Assembly (NCBI GenBank): GCA_964006375.1
Contig: OZ023270.1
Span: 59,340,288 to 59,404,287 of the forward strand
Reading direction: 5' to 3'
DNA from: Tillus elongatus
Lineage: Eukaryota; Arthropoda; Insecta; Coleoptera; Cleridae
Length of the DNA stretch: 64,000 nucleotides
The translations under genes and the position numbers were made by a program. This document shows, in pieces, positions 53,461 through 64,000 of this stretch. Position 1 is the stretch's first letter. Every line of letters starts with the position of its first letter. The notes under the pieces are model-generated. The model had not been told where the DNA came from, made no database searches, and saw only the letters and a list, made by a program, of their open reading frames with translations.

Positions 53461-53964
53461 TAACCTCCTGATGCGAAACATTTATAATAATATTAAAAAT
53501 TGAAACGACAGTAATTACGAGTTTTCTTTTATAAATAATGCCTTTATGTATGACTTAAAGAAGACAGGCTGGTGAAAGAGCACACTATCGGTTTTGCAAC
53601 AGTACAGTTAGAACTGTGCAGCAGTGTGACTGATTTTTTAGAAATGAAATTCCTGAGTAAGGTAGCACTGAGTTCTGATGAACGGAAAGACATTTCCTCA
53701 ACATATGTGATTATTCTTTAAGGATATGCAAGAGCTTTAGGCACTTTAAACACACAAGGCTTTTTGCAAAATATGATTTTTCTATAAATAACTATAAGTA
53801 ATGATACACAAGGATCATTAGATAATCTACAAAAACGTATTAATTTAAAAATATATTGAACATTAAAGCTGTTTTTTGGAAGTTTTAAGTAACATTGTTG
53901 TTTTTTAAATCAGGCTTTTGTTCGTTATAAGTAGCTCCCATTAACTGTTTTTTTTTGCTTTTAG

Positions 53965-54136
53965 GTATACAGGAGCGTTGAGTGGCTTAGTTTATATTTA
54001 TATGTTACCAAGTTTACTGATGATGGCTTCACTCAAAAAGGAACGTCGCCTAACTACACTCAAGTCATTATTTTTCATTTCAATTATCGTCATTGGATTC
54101 TTGAATTTAGGCTCGCAATTCTTTATTACTGATTGA
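53965..54136 (+). CDS. SLC38A9: SLC38A9-like transporter, last exon with stop
   Basis: After TTGCTTTTAG. Encodes YTGALSGLVYIYMLPSLLMM, ASLKKERRLTTLKSLFFISI and IVIGFLNLGSQFFITD before TGA at 54,134-54,136. This matches the SLC38A9 C-terminus (YSGAACGL.F.Y..PSL.Y......E..L.......H..II..GV.NL..QFF). The short luminal/cytosolic tail after the last helix agrees with the family. Phase fits exon f (AG|G). Together the seven exons specify about 432 residues of an 11-helix transporter normally about 550 residues long; the remainder is the missing N-terminus. Confidence 0.92.
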
Positions 54137-54268
54137 AACCAACTATTAATTCTTCGATTGTTTTAGTTAAAACAAAGTGAATATTGTGAACTGAATGCCA
54201 GGCTACATCTAGCCAATTTACTTTAGGGGTGTTTTGACTGTCACTTGTTTGGAATATTGATGAGGTCT

Positions 54269-54478
54269 AATAAAAGCTAAACCAGTATCTGTTTCTAGTT
54301 ATGGTCAGAATACATATCTGCTTCCATATTTGCAAATCAAAGTAATACCTACATACAAATGTTACACAGAGTTTTAGCTTTATCCAAATTTATCGAAAGT
54401 ATGTGCAAAAGTATGTTTATAATAATCGATAATGTAAAAGTCAAGGATCTGTTAATATATTTGTATGTAACCAATAAA
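54269..54478 (+). terminator. Candidate polyadenylation signals
   Basis: AATAAA at 54,269-54,274 and again at 54,473-54,478, 133 and 337 bp after the stop codon. Which one is used cannot be told from sequence alone. Confidence 0.5.
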
Positions 54479-56483
54479 GTAGCCGTTAGAACTTGTATCT
54501 TCTATAATTTTTACGTTTTATTGACTCTTTATTGCTATTCACGACATAACTATAGAATAACACGCTTCCGTGGTAAAATATATGTCTGTTGTCATTTCTA
54601 TGTAACCTCTCCCTGCACAAGCTGCTCAAAGCTTCTGTGAGGAAAAGTGTTATTTATCCGGTGTCATGTTTTTCTTTATGAAACTAGCTTATGAAGAATC
54701 ATGTTTTAATCAATTCTTTTCTCTTTCGATAAACGTAGAAACTAAACGGCACATTCTGCAGCAAGCTAAAAGTCTTGTTGTTATCTAACTTTTTGCAGAA
54801 CCCAGTCTCATTATAGAAATGTAATAGCATCAGTGGGCCAGTAAAATAAAAATCAGTATATGATAACAAACAATCCGTCCAATATGCACCATTTTTTTAA
54901 TTGTTAATGTTTTTTAACGTATCAAATTATATTTTTAAGTCTATCATACAATAAATACGCTTTGGAGAATTAAATTCACAGCAACAAAAGTAAGAAAATT
55001 AGTATATAATTTTATTACTTTAAGAGGTACATTTAGATGTTTAAATTGTAGAATTACTATTCGTTATTTAGATATTTTAATGTTAATATATTTAATTTTA
55101 ACTCACTATTTTCCTTAATTCTTGTGAGGTAAATTTTAATTTGGTTAGTTGTTAATTTTTTAATTATTATATGTTATTTAATATTTTTTAATATTTCTCA
55201 TTTTCAACCAAAGACAATAAACACTTTTTTAATTTTGTATATTTTATTTGTGACTTATTTTTTTCCAACTTTACCTCATAAAGACTGGCGCATCAAAATT
55301 TCGCAAGCGAGTTATCGAGTATTTAAAGTTATCTCTTTGAAAAACGCTCCTACAGATCAATATTGTTTTTGAGCGGGAGACATTTTGCCACGAATATCAA
55401 AGCTGCTACTACATCCCTACACAAGAGGGGTCGAGTAAATCATCGCTGAAAAGGCTACTCAATTATCTATTTAGTAGTGTACTTTGTTCTGAAAATTCCT
55501 GAAAATCTTTCAGAGAAAATTCGAAATCAGGTTTGCGATAGTCAATATCATTCTTCGCACAAAGCGTTATTTCTCGCTATGTTTTAAATTGTTTTAGTTC
55601 AATGTAGTTAGTAAATTTTAATAATCAGTATTATATCACTGTTTTTAACTTATCACTTTAGATAAGGCCAAATAGAAAACAAGAAAATGAAAATCATTGA
55701 GTGTTCAGAGCCCCGGATCTTGGGATTTTTCGAGGAGGGAAACAAATTTAAAACCGCCGCCCTCGTTCGTTGCTCATTCTCTTTTAAGTTTTTATATCAG
55801 GTTCTAATGTTTTTGACAAACTCTAGTGTATTTAAGTACTATTAGATTTTTCATAAGTCGTAAAGGCCTTTTTATACTAAGAACGTTTGATATTTCAGTA
55901 CAGCAGAGTGTTTCCATTTCTTATCTTTTATATGTAAATTACAGTGGTTAATTTGAATTACAATTTAGTTTGTACATAAAACTTAAGTTATAACCTGCTG
56001 TGTTACTAATTGATAAGGTTTACTGCCGGATTATTTTGTTATTTTGCCTTAAATTGGAAGTTTTGTGAAAACTTTGTCAAACTTCAGAATTGGTTTTTAG
56101 GTCAATTCTCATATAACTTGTTCCGATGCTGTACCCACCTATTTTTCTGAAACCTTATTCTCGCTCAGGTTTTTTTTAGTGTGATGATAAAGTAGCATTG
56201 CAAGGTAGTGGGAATGTCAATTATGAAAACCTAAGTCTATTAATTTTTTCCTAAAATGCAGGCTTTATATGGCAAATGTCAAGTAAGCTACCAGTCACCA
56301 ACCGTGGTATCCTACCATCGATCAATATTTCAACAAAATGTCTATTCAGACAAATAACGGTCAGTGCTTAATTAACTAAAAAACAGACTCAAGCTTGATA
56401 AAAAATTGTTTTAATGCCTTTGGAGTATTAAAAGTTGATCATATTTTGGGTTTTCATTTGTTCTTTCATGTATTTTTTTCTCT
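54479..56483. other. 3' flank / intergenic; no gene seen
   Basis: AT-rich, short frames only. Another AATAAA lies near 55,217. Confidence 0.4.
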
Positions 56484-56745
56484 CCCTCAGGGCTCGTCCG
56501 CGGCCTCGCCGCCCCGATAGCATCGCAACCTTTGCTTTATTGTACATGCCCTTAGTCTTTTTACTGCACCCACTCCAAAATCACTGTGCCTTGAACTAGT
56601 CTGCACAGCGATTGGTAGGGTGAAGTTCTATAATGCTCTGTCTCCGGTCTAGACTGACCCTAGATCAGTTGTCTTTTGCGGTCCAGAGCTTTACACTCGC
56701 ACAAGATGTGCTGGGATGATTCCCCCCCTCGCCGCAGAGCCTTTC
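56484..56745 (-). mobile_element. LINE F 3' fragment, copy 4
   Basis: CTCCCTCAGGGCTCGTCCGC followed by the LINE F 3' UTR and C-terminal coding remnant to GCCGCAGAGCC. Same orientation as the other LINE F copies. Confidence 0.85.
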
Positions 56746-57082
56746 ATGTATTGGCCACATATGTTACCCTGTAATTCACGGAATATCGTTCTAAATTGGC
56801 AGCACTGTAGCGAAAAAGCGTTTGTGTTTTGTTAACATGCAAGTTGTATGTTGAGCTTGCTGTCATTATATATTTGTATGTAATCGAATCAAATATATAA
56901 TTAAAATCCAAGTGCCATAAACAAGTAAGTATGTTTATTATAAGTCACTTAAGTTGTTGAATGTATTAGTTTATTGTTGTAATTAGATCCGCTATAAATT
57001 CTGAGTGAGTCTTAAACATAGGCGAGGTTAGCTTGTTTACGTTTCTGTCTATGGCGGCATTTTTAAAATTTAACGGCTGAAT
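56746..57082. other. No gene seen
   Basis: Intergenic sequence between LINE F copy 4 and element 2. Confidence 0.4.
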
Positions 57083-57223
57083 GTCACATAAGTTACTTTC
57101 ACATATGTTACTGCTCCTGCTGGTAACTTAAGTGACCATTGATAACTTATGTGACAAAAAGTAATTGTTTGGCTCATCTGACGTTTTTTGTTGAAGTAGT
57201 TGTAATTTTTAACAGGTAAAAAC

Positions 57224-59528
57224 ATGGGTCTAACTCCAGCCGAGAAACAAAGACGATATAGGGAGCGCATTAACGCAGACCCTGAAAAAAGAGAGGAATA
57301 TTTGGGGAAAACGAGAGAAAGAGCGCTGCATCGACGAATTACAAAGATTGATAAGCCAACCAGGGATCTATCAGAACGATCTAAAAAAACGCAAGGAATG
57401 AAGTGACCGGAAACGCAGAAGCCGTGCTAATTCTATCAAAAGACGACGCAATCTAGAAGCAGTCTTACACGAGCCACCACCTCCTAGTCCTCGACCTCTA
57501 GTTGCAAATGCAGAACACCACAATACGATCCGTGGCAGACAAAAAGTTAGAAGGGGCCGCAGTGCTTCGTATCGGCGTATAAAACAACTAGAAAAAGAAC
57601 TGGCACTTACTACACGTAAAATAAATAAATATAAACTTAGGGTTCGTCGCTTAAAAAAACAAAATTAATAATAAAATAGTGCAATCAATGACTCCATTGA
57701 CCAAACTGAATGCAGAAGTCGCAGATTCCAGAGCCAATTAAAAGAAAATTACTGTTTCAAGACACGATATTAGCTGAAGTTCGAGAAACCTACAAGCAGT
57801 CTCTAAATGAAAAAACTAAACAATTACTAGCACCCGTGTGTAAAGGAAAGTATGTACGAAAATATCGATATCGTTAAAAAGGCGAAAAGTGAACTAGGAG
57901 CTTGGGCCTTCGATAAGAAAAGAAAAGTAGATCGAAGTCGCGCCTACATATTGTGCACTACAATAAAAAATTACTGCCGAGATGATAATAGCATTCAAAC
58001 TCCAGGAAAGAAACAAACAATAACCTATCGGTATTAAGAAACAGAAACGTCTGCTTTTAGACAATTTAAGGGCACTGCATTACAAATTTTACAAAGAATT
58101 TAACAGCACAGTCAGCCTCGATACATTTTGCAGACGTCGCCCATTCTGGATAGTACGAGCCAAACTTACAGATCGAGATTCGTGTCTTTGCAAAAGGCAC
58201 AATAACTTACAAAAGATGTTAGCCACTTTAGTAAAAGAAAAAATTACTAGAGCGCAATCCTGAATTATTTTGTGATGTTGTGTGCTGCAATATCGAATTC
58301 TTGCTGTGCATGAATAAGGATTGCAAAACATGCCAAGACAAAAATGCAATTAATGCAGAAGAGGTTGCACATAATAATGTCAAGTGCTTTGCATGGAAAA
58401 CTAACAAAGAAGAATTTGAAAAGAACGGAAAGAAAATACAAGTAACCAAAACAGTAAAAGCAGTAGAAGAAGGTAAACTTGGAAAGTTGATACAATATTT
58501 TAACAAAGACATTAAGCAATTGTTATGCCCTCACGTTTTTAGAATACGACATCAGTTCCAGCAATCCAGAAAATAAAAAATGAATTGTGTTATGAAGGGG
58601 CCGCAGTGCACATGGATTTCTCAGAAAACTACTCCTGCAAATTATATTCTGAAATTCAAGCCATGCACTTTGGTGCTTCTCATAATCAAGTGACACATAC
58701 TGTCGTAGTGTACTTTGAAACTGACGGGGAAAAAATGTTTTGCACAATATCTGGTTCTCGGAGACATGACCCATCGGCCTTATGGGCGCACCTTACTCCA
58801 ATACTATTAGAGCTAAGAGAAAGGAATATTGAAGTAGTTCATTTTTTTCAGCGATAGACCTTCCTCGCAATATAAAAATAGCGCTAACATTTTTTTCTTC
58901 AAAACTTATTTTCATGAAATTGGATTTAAATATGGTACCTACATGGAACTATTCGGAAGCTTCTCACGGAAAAGGTGCTCCTGATGGATTGGGTGCCACA
59001 ATAAAGAGATTGAGTGATAACCTTATTTCAAAAGGTCATGATATAGACAATGCTAGAACATTGCTTGAGAAGGTGAAAGATAAAAATTCAATTATGAAAC
59101 ACTTTATTGAAAAAAGTGCAATTGAACAAATGGACCAGAAAAGGGCTAATAATTGTGAGGGCAAGAAAATTCCAGGCATATTTAACACGCATCAGAAAAT
59201 TTCGTTAGAAAAAGAAAATTTTTTATGCACAAGGAAGTATTCATGTTTTTGCAAAAAGTTGCCGATAATCGACCATGACTGTTTCAATTTGCAAAAAATA
59301 CCAGCAATTGAAGAAAATAGCAGCATGGTTTCACAAAGCTGTAAGAATAATGACCTTACATTAGACCAGTGGGTACTTGTTTCCTATAACAATAGTACTT
59401 TTCCAGGTGTAATCACAGACATTGAGGACGAGAAATACGAAGTAAACACCCTGAAGAAAATAGGGGAACATAAGTACGTTTGGCCTGAAGTGATAGATAA
59501 AATATTATATAACAGAAAGATATATTAG
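57224..59528 (+). pseudogene. Transposase-like pseudogene of element 2
   Basis: Starts MGLTPAEKQRRYRERINADP (basic N-terminal motif), then, in a second frame after a shift near 57,380 and a TGA, a basic coiled segment (RRIKQLEKELALTTRKINKY). Next blocks: FQDTILAEVRETYKQSLN, FCRRRPFWIVRAKLTDRDSC then LCKRHNNLQKML (Cys/His pair), CMNKDCKTCQ, VHMDFSENYSCKL (first acidic), SRRHDPSALWAHL, FFSDRPSSQYKNS (second) and WNYSEASHGKGAPDGLGATI (Gly-His-like third block), and a C-terminal domain with LDQWVLVSYNNSTFPGVITD, a Tudor/SH3-like opening, to the stop at 59,528. At least five frameshifts or stops. I know the block order from many arthropod repeat proteins, without an assigned function. Confidence 0.65.
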
Positions 59529-60096
59529 CTAATATAGCAGTCCCTCAACAAGCAACAAAAAGAGTGTTGGTAGTCGAAGCCGTTGATTGGCAAACTGCAA
59601 TAAGTTGTATTCAAATGATTGTGTAATGTATATCATCCTAAACTAACTAAATTGCAATGTATTTTGTACGAACATATTGTATGACTCGTTGAAGAAATGT
59701 TAGTAGTATGTTGCAATATGTATAAGTATTAAATATCCTTATTTTCTGTTTTATAATTTGATAGATTTTAAGTTTGAGTCACCTTAAATATTACTAATTA
59801 GTGCAGTTAAATCACATAAGTTATCTTTATGTCACACTAGTTCATTATTGTGTTTTTATTGCTTAGTTACCAACTACATAATTGTCTACATTATGCCCAA
59901 GGGCCATAAAGTGTACTTTACGGCCCGCGTGACGTCACGTACACTTTATAGCCCGCGTGCAAGTAATAGGTAAATATTTAATTAACATTATTTAGTCGAA
60001 TTAACATAAAATTGACAGTTCTGAAAAAATCCGGTGATGGTTAGGTTGCCTTCAGCAAACAGTGATTCATGTTTCATTGTTTGGGTATGACTAGTA

Positions 60097-60255
60097 TGAC
60101 ATAAAATTTTGTATGCACCGCTGGTATAAATAGTGGTGTATGCCCTCGAGCGACTTACAAACCCTCGAGCCGGAAGCCCTTGGGTTTGTAAAATCGTCGC
60201 TCTCGGGGCATAAACATCTATTTATACCCTTGGTACATAAATAACTATTATGTCA
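60097..60255. mobile_element. 159-bp foldback MITE inside element 2
   Basis: TGACATAA at the left and TTATGTCA at the right, with arms of about 65 bp sharing TATAAATAG, ATGCCC(T/C)(C/G)GAG and TTACAAACCC in inverted order. Centre near 60,178 (CTCGAGCCGGAAGCCC). Confidence 0.7.
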
Positions 60256-60449
60256 CTTTGTGTTATTAAACTAGTTTTTCATCAAATTCAGTTTTTTTTT
60301 TGCCCCATAACTAATCAACTAGACATATTGTGGGGGTTTGTATTGTAGGTGCTAAACAATAGCAGTTTCAATGAAAAAAACCCACATATTTTCCTTACGT
60401 GAAGAAAGTATATTCTTTAGTAACGTATGTGACAAGTCACATAAGTTAC

Positions 60450-60729
60450 TGTTAATCTTTTACCTGAAAATACTTTTAAAAAATCAAAATTATGTACTGC
60501 TGGTCATAGCCCTAGATGTAGGATGATCCATAGTTGATATGACCACAAATTTAACTTAGTTATAAATATATGATTTTTGGATATCCGATATTCTATAGGC
60601 ACAAATTATTTGAGAAATAACCTTTAATGCTAATTTTTGATAAGTAATATCGAGAACCTTATCTATTAATTGTGAGCTTTTTTTATAATCAAGGATAAAT
60701 ATATACTCACTGCCACTAATGGTATTTGT
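60450..60729. other. No gene seen
   Basis: AT-rich spacer between element 2 and LINE E. Confidence 0.4.
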
Positions 60730-62705
60730 CAGATGTGTACACTGAGTATCACTGGAAGTAAATCAGCTGTGATTTGTTTCATATACCGTAAGAGCTACCA
60801 CTGTTCTTGTGCCAATTTAAATGGGTCAGACGTTAATGTCATTGCTGAGGGTAGCAGTAAATGGACATGCAAGGACTGAACTTCTGGGAAGAGACGTCAT
60901 AAAAGTACCAATAAATACCATCCTGTGGCCGACTTGGGCCGTACTGCGGTTGGTAATCCGATGCCAAATCGTTTTAATCAGTTAATGCAGGAACTAAAAG
61001 ACATTAAGGTCGCTCAAATATCGCTGGCTAAAGACATGTCTGCTTTGGTTGCTATGCAGAACAATTTAGCGAAAACTATTGCATAATGCACCTTCTTTCT
61101 GTGCTTCTTGCAAAACACGACGCCATTTTGCAGGAATGTTTGTAGTTTGTCTGACTCTCATGACAACCTTTAGAAAAAAATTGTTGTGTTGTCTTCTGTA
61201 GTCGATAGCTTGTTACAGCCGGTTGAAAGGTCTTTATCAGCTGATGAAAATATCTGGAAAATTACTGATCGTTAATCAAGAAAGGATAATTTGATTGTCT
61301 TTGGCATGGGAGAGTTCCATGAAGATGATGCCATTAAGGTTATAGAATTATTTGATGCACTTATTCCTGGTTCTGGATTAGAATGCATTGAAGTGTCTCG
61401 CCTTGGGGCACATAAAGTCAGAGATCATCGCAACCAGTGGGGGTTATATTTGAGAACCCATAGGGTATTGGGTGAGGCAAACAATCTAAGGATTATCGCA
61501 TTGTACAAAGAGGTCTTTATTTCGACGGATCGTACTCTTTATCAAACTGCTCTTTATATTTTGTCAGAAAAGAGCTGAATGAGCGAATCAGTAATAGTGA
61601 CTTAGACTTGACAATACTATATGTATTCCAAAGATGGCTAAGAAGAATATTTAAAGCTAATATTACCTCGAGATTAACTGGTGGTTTAAACTAATTGCAT
61701 CGTCCAGCAGACCAAAACTTTATAATCTCAATTGTAATTACCAGAATGCTCGTGGTTTTTGCTTTACACCAAGTGTGTGCATCTTCATCTGATTTTGACG
61801 TTATTGCAATCAAAGAGACTTGGTTTTCTTCCGCCATTAGCAGTGGGGAGATAGTCGACAACAACTTGTATACAATTTATAGGCAAGATAGAAGTTTTCA
61901 TGTCATGGGAGTTACAGGACGTGGGGAGTAATGATTCTTATGAAAAACTCGATTTTTGTTCAGCAGTTGGATTTAACTTACATAAATAATCATTTTAGTG
62001 CAATGGACACTGTTGCTGTTTGGTAAGATTTCATATTGTTTCGGTTTATATTTTTTGTATTTATATTACACTGAACAGTTCAGGGGAATACATTAAATTT
62101 TGTTGAGACATTGCAATTGTTTCATAAATTGTATAGTAATAATTAAATTTTTTTGGTGACTTTAATGCACCGGCATTTACAAGTGCTACTATCTCAAATG
62201 CATTTCATCCAATCCAGAATCGCTATTGGTTTTTAATAATTTTTTTGAATTAAAACAATTTAACAAAGTCCATAATTTAAATAGCAGACTGCTAGACCTT
62301 GTTATATCTAATTTAGACTGTGATGTAACTAAGGATAATTTTCCGTTAACAATAGAGGATGCGCATCGTCCACCACTATTTTTATAGTTATCGAGTTTAG
62401 TAAAGACCATTCTTCTATATTTAGGTTCAACACTGATACTAAGAAGTACAATTTTAGACCAAATTTGTATCAGACCAAAACGGACACTAACTGGTCTTTT
62501 ATTGAATTATATGGTAACGTAAAGCAGGCATGTTACTAATCATATCAATGTTTATATCATTTGTTTGATAGGTATGTTCCAATTGTTAAACACACTCATG
62601 TGGTGTATCCTGTCTGGTATACCAAACAAATTATCGATAAGCTGTTACGGTCAACTTTTTTAAGCCGTCGTACTATTTTATCTGCTTTGTCAAGTGTCTG
62701 AGGAG
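60730..62705 (+). pseudogene. LINE E, CR1-like: PHD-finger ORF1 and endonuclease part of ORF2
   Basis: ORF1 opens with a PHD-like zinc finger (CQMCTLSITGSKSAVICF ... YHCSCANLNG ... WTCKD; the last Cys is replaced by a stop), then PMPNRFNQLMQELKDIKVA, a coiled segment. ORF1 C-terminus at 61,291-61,578: LIVFGMGEFHEDDAIKVIEL and ISTDRTLYQTALY. ORF2 endonuclease: FDVIAIKETWFSS (61,790), VDNNLYTIYRQDRS, then degraded HHRPP-like and FSKDHSSIFRF (62,390). It stops at LRSTFLSRRTILSALSSV before any RT. Several stops. Confidence 0.7.
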
Positions 62706-63037
62706 TTTTCAATGGTTGTTTCTTTTTTTTTAATATTCAATAGCAAATAAACTATCGAAATAAAAATATATGAAAATTCACTATATTTTCATATCGTAGC
62801 ACACCTCTGACCCATGTGGAAGATTCGTTTAGAGGGAATATTGTCTGTCAAGCATCTAAAGATTTAACTATTGAAATATGAACTACAAAGAGGGAGTGTG
62901 CATTGTAAAGATGTTTTCATTATTGGATATATAAATATTTAACGACGTAAATAAAGTCCTCTAGACATAAATAGGATACAATGTATCATCAATTTAAAAT
63001 ATCAGACCCAGTTTGTTCTGTAACGACTTTGTACTTT
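62706..63037. other. No gene seen
   Basis: AT-rich; includes TGAAAATTCACTATATTTTCA near 62,771, perhaps a scrap of the (TA)n-core family. Confidence 0.35.
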
Positions 63038-63168
63038 TTAGTGAATTTTCGTAGAAAAAATTCACTAATGGGGAGATCACGACTTTTGAATTTTGAAAAA
63101 ATTTTTGCAAATGAGCGCAAACTAGGACCCCTAGAACCCATATCCGGGGTCAGTTTCAATTTTTATAT

Positions 63169-63380
<212 letters not shown>

Positions 63381-63395
63381 GTATCACACCGATAA

Positions 63396-63860
63396 CTCAA
63401 AAAATAATGGGCCGATTTTGATAAAATTTGGCATGTACGTTTCTTTTGTAAATAGCTTGGATAAGTTCGTTAGTCAGGAAAATCGGACTAGGTTTTCCGG
63501 GAAAATTTTGAGTTTTCATTCGAAAAAAATTCCTATCTCAAAAAGTAATACGCCGATTTTAATAAAGTTGGGAATGTACCTTCCTTTTGTAAATGGCCTT
63601 CATAAGTTTGTTAGCCAGGAAAATCGGACAAGGTTTTCCGGGAAAATTTTGAGTTTTCATTCAAAAAAAATTTTTATCTCAAAGAATAATGGGCCTATTT
63701 TGATAAAATTTGGCACGTACCTTCCTTTTGTGAATGTCTTTGATGAGTTCGTTAATCAGAAAAATCGGACGAGGTTTTCCGGAAAAATTTTGAGTTTTCA
63801 TTTGAAAAAAATTTTTATCTTAAAAAATAAAAACTCTATGATAACAAAATTTGGTAAGTA
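63396..63860 (+). repeat. 141-bp tandem repeat, about 3.3 units
   Basis: Units start with AATAATGGGCCGATTTTGAT and pass through AATCGGAC(T/A/G)AGGTTTTCCGG. The period is a multiple of three, so one frame stays open for 160 codons with a 47-residue repeat (e.g. [20 protein letters not shown]). I consider it non-coding because diverged copies in other elements are closed by stops. Confidence 0.85.
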
Positions 63861-64000
63861 GGTTTACGATATAAAAAGTAAACTATACACCAAAACTTAG
63901 ATTTCTATGTTACAAGAAAAAAAAGTTATAATAAAATATTTTGTGCCAGATCATTTTTATGAAAATTCACTACCATAACGCACTTGCTGCGTCCAGAGTT

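Larger units (their letters stand above)
57083..60449 (+). mobile_element. DNA transposon-like element 2, bounded by GTCACATAAGTTAC motifs
   Basis: GTCACATAAGTTAC stands at both ends (57,083-57,096 and 60,436-60,449), with inverted or variant copies just inside (57,097-57,155, 59,808-59,823, 60,420-60,433). Between lie a degenerate coding region and a foldback MITE. No target duplication could be assigned. Confidence 0.6.

Overview
The window looks like nuclear DNA of an arthropod, most likely an insect with a large, repeat-rich genome. Evidence: AT-rich sequence, GT-AG introns, AATAAA signals, tRNA-derived SINEs, a Penelope-like element, jockey/CR1-like and RNase H-bearing non-LTR retrotransposons, piggyBac, pogo and Tc1/mariner-type transposons, and at least nine long (TA)n tracts. 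I cannot name the species.

The only host gene I can support is a plus-strand gene whose last seven coding exons run from 13,145 to 54,136. Joined, they keep one reading frame across six introns and give about 432 residues of a lysosomal amino-acid transporter of the SLC38A9 type, the arginine sensor of the mTORC1 pathway, ending in a stop codon. The N-terminal exon or exons were not found and may lie left of the window. The exons are small (105-257 bp). The introns are about 4.2, 2.0, 15.2, 8.2, 5.0 and 5.2 kb and are built largely of transposable-element (TE) debris.

Layout: 1-1,860 is a degenerate transposase-like gene with a DUF7869-like core. 2,231-3,491 is a dead Penelope-like element with RT and GIY-YIG domains. 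4,140-13,144 holds LINE scraps, dispersed repeats and (TA)n tracts. Intron 1 (13,303-17,524) carries piggyBac and a 2-kb foldback repeat. Intron 2 carries a LINE C remnant. Intron 3 (19,907-35,094) is a nest: a DNA transposon with terminal inverted repeats near 20,233 and 34,690, split by LINE A, LINE B (itself split by a second LINE A copy), LINE D and two copies of a non-autonomous (TA)n-bearing element. Intron 4 holds a foldback-family repeat containing a SINE, a pogo-like transposon and more (TA)n elements. Intron 5 starts with a SINE and carries a fairly well preserved LINE F 3' half. Intron 6 carries LINE D and LINE C remnants. Past the gene, 57,083-60,449 is a second transposon with a DUF7869-like core pattern, bounded by a 14-bp motif. 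60,730-62,705 is a CR1-like LINE. 63,038-64,000 is another (TA)n element.

The most instructive signal is the repeat family beginning TTCGGGACGCAGCAAGTGCG and ending in an AGTGAATTTT hairpin. Two insertions can each be compared with an unfilled related site inside this same window, which fixes both element ends and shows A-rich targets. I found no CRISPR array, bacterial operon, functional tRNA or rRNA gene.
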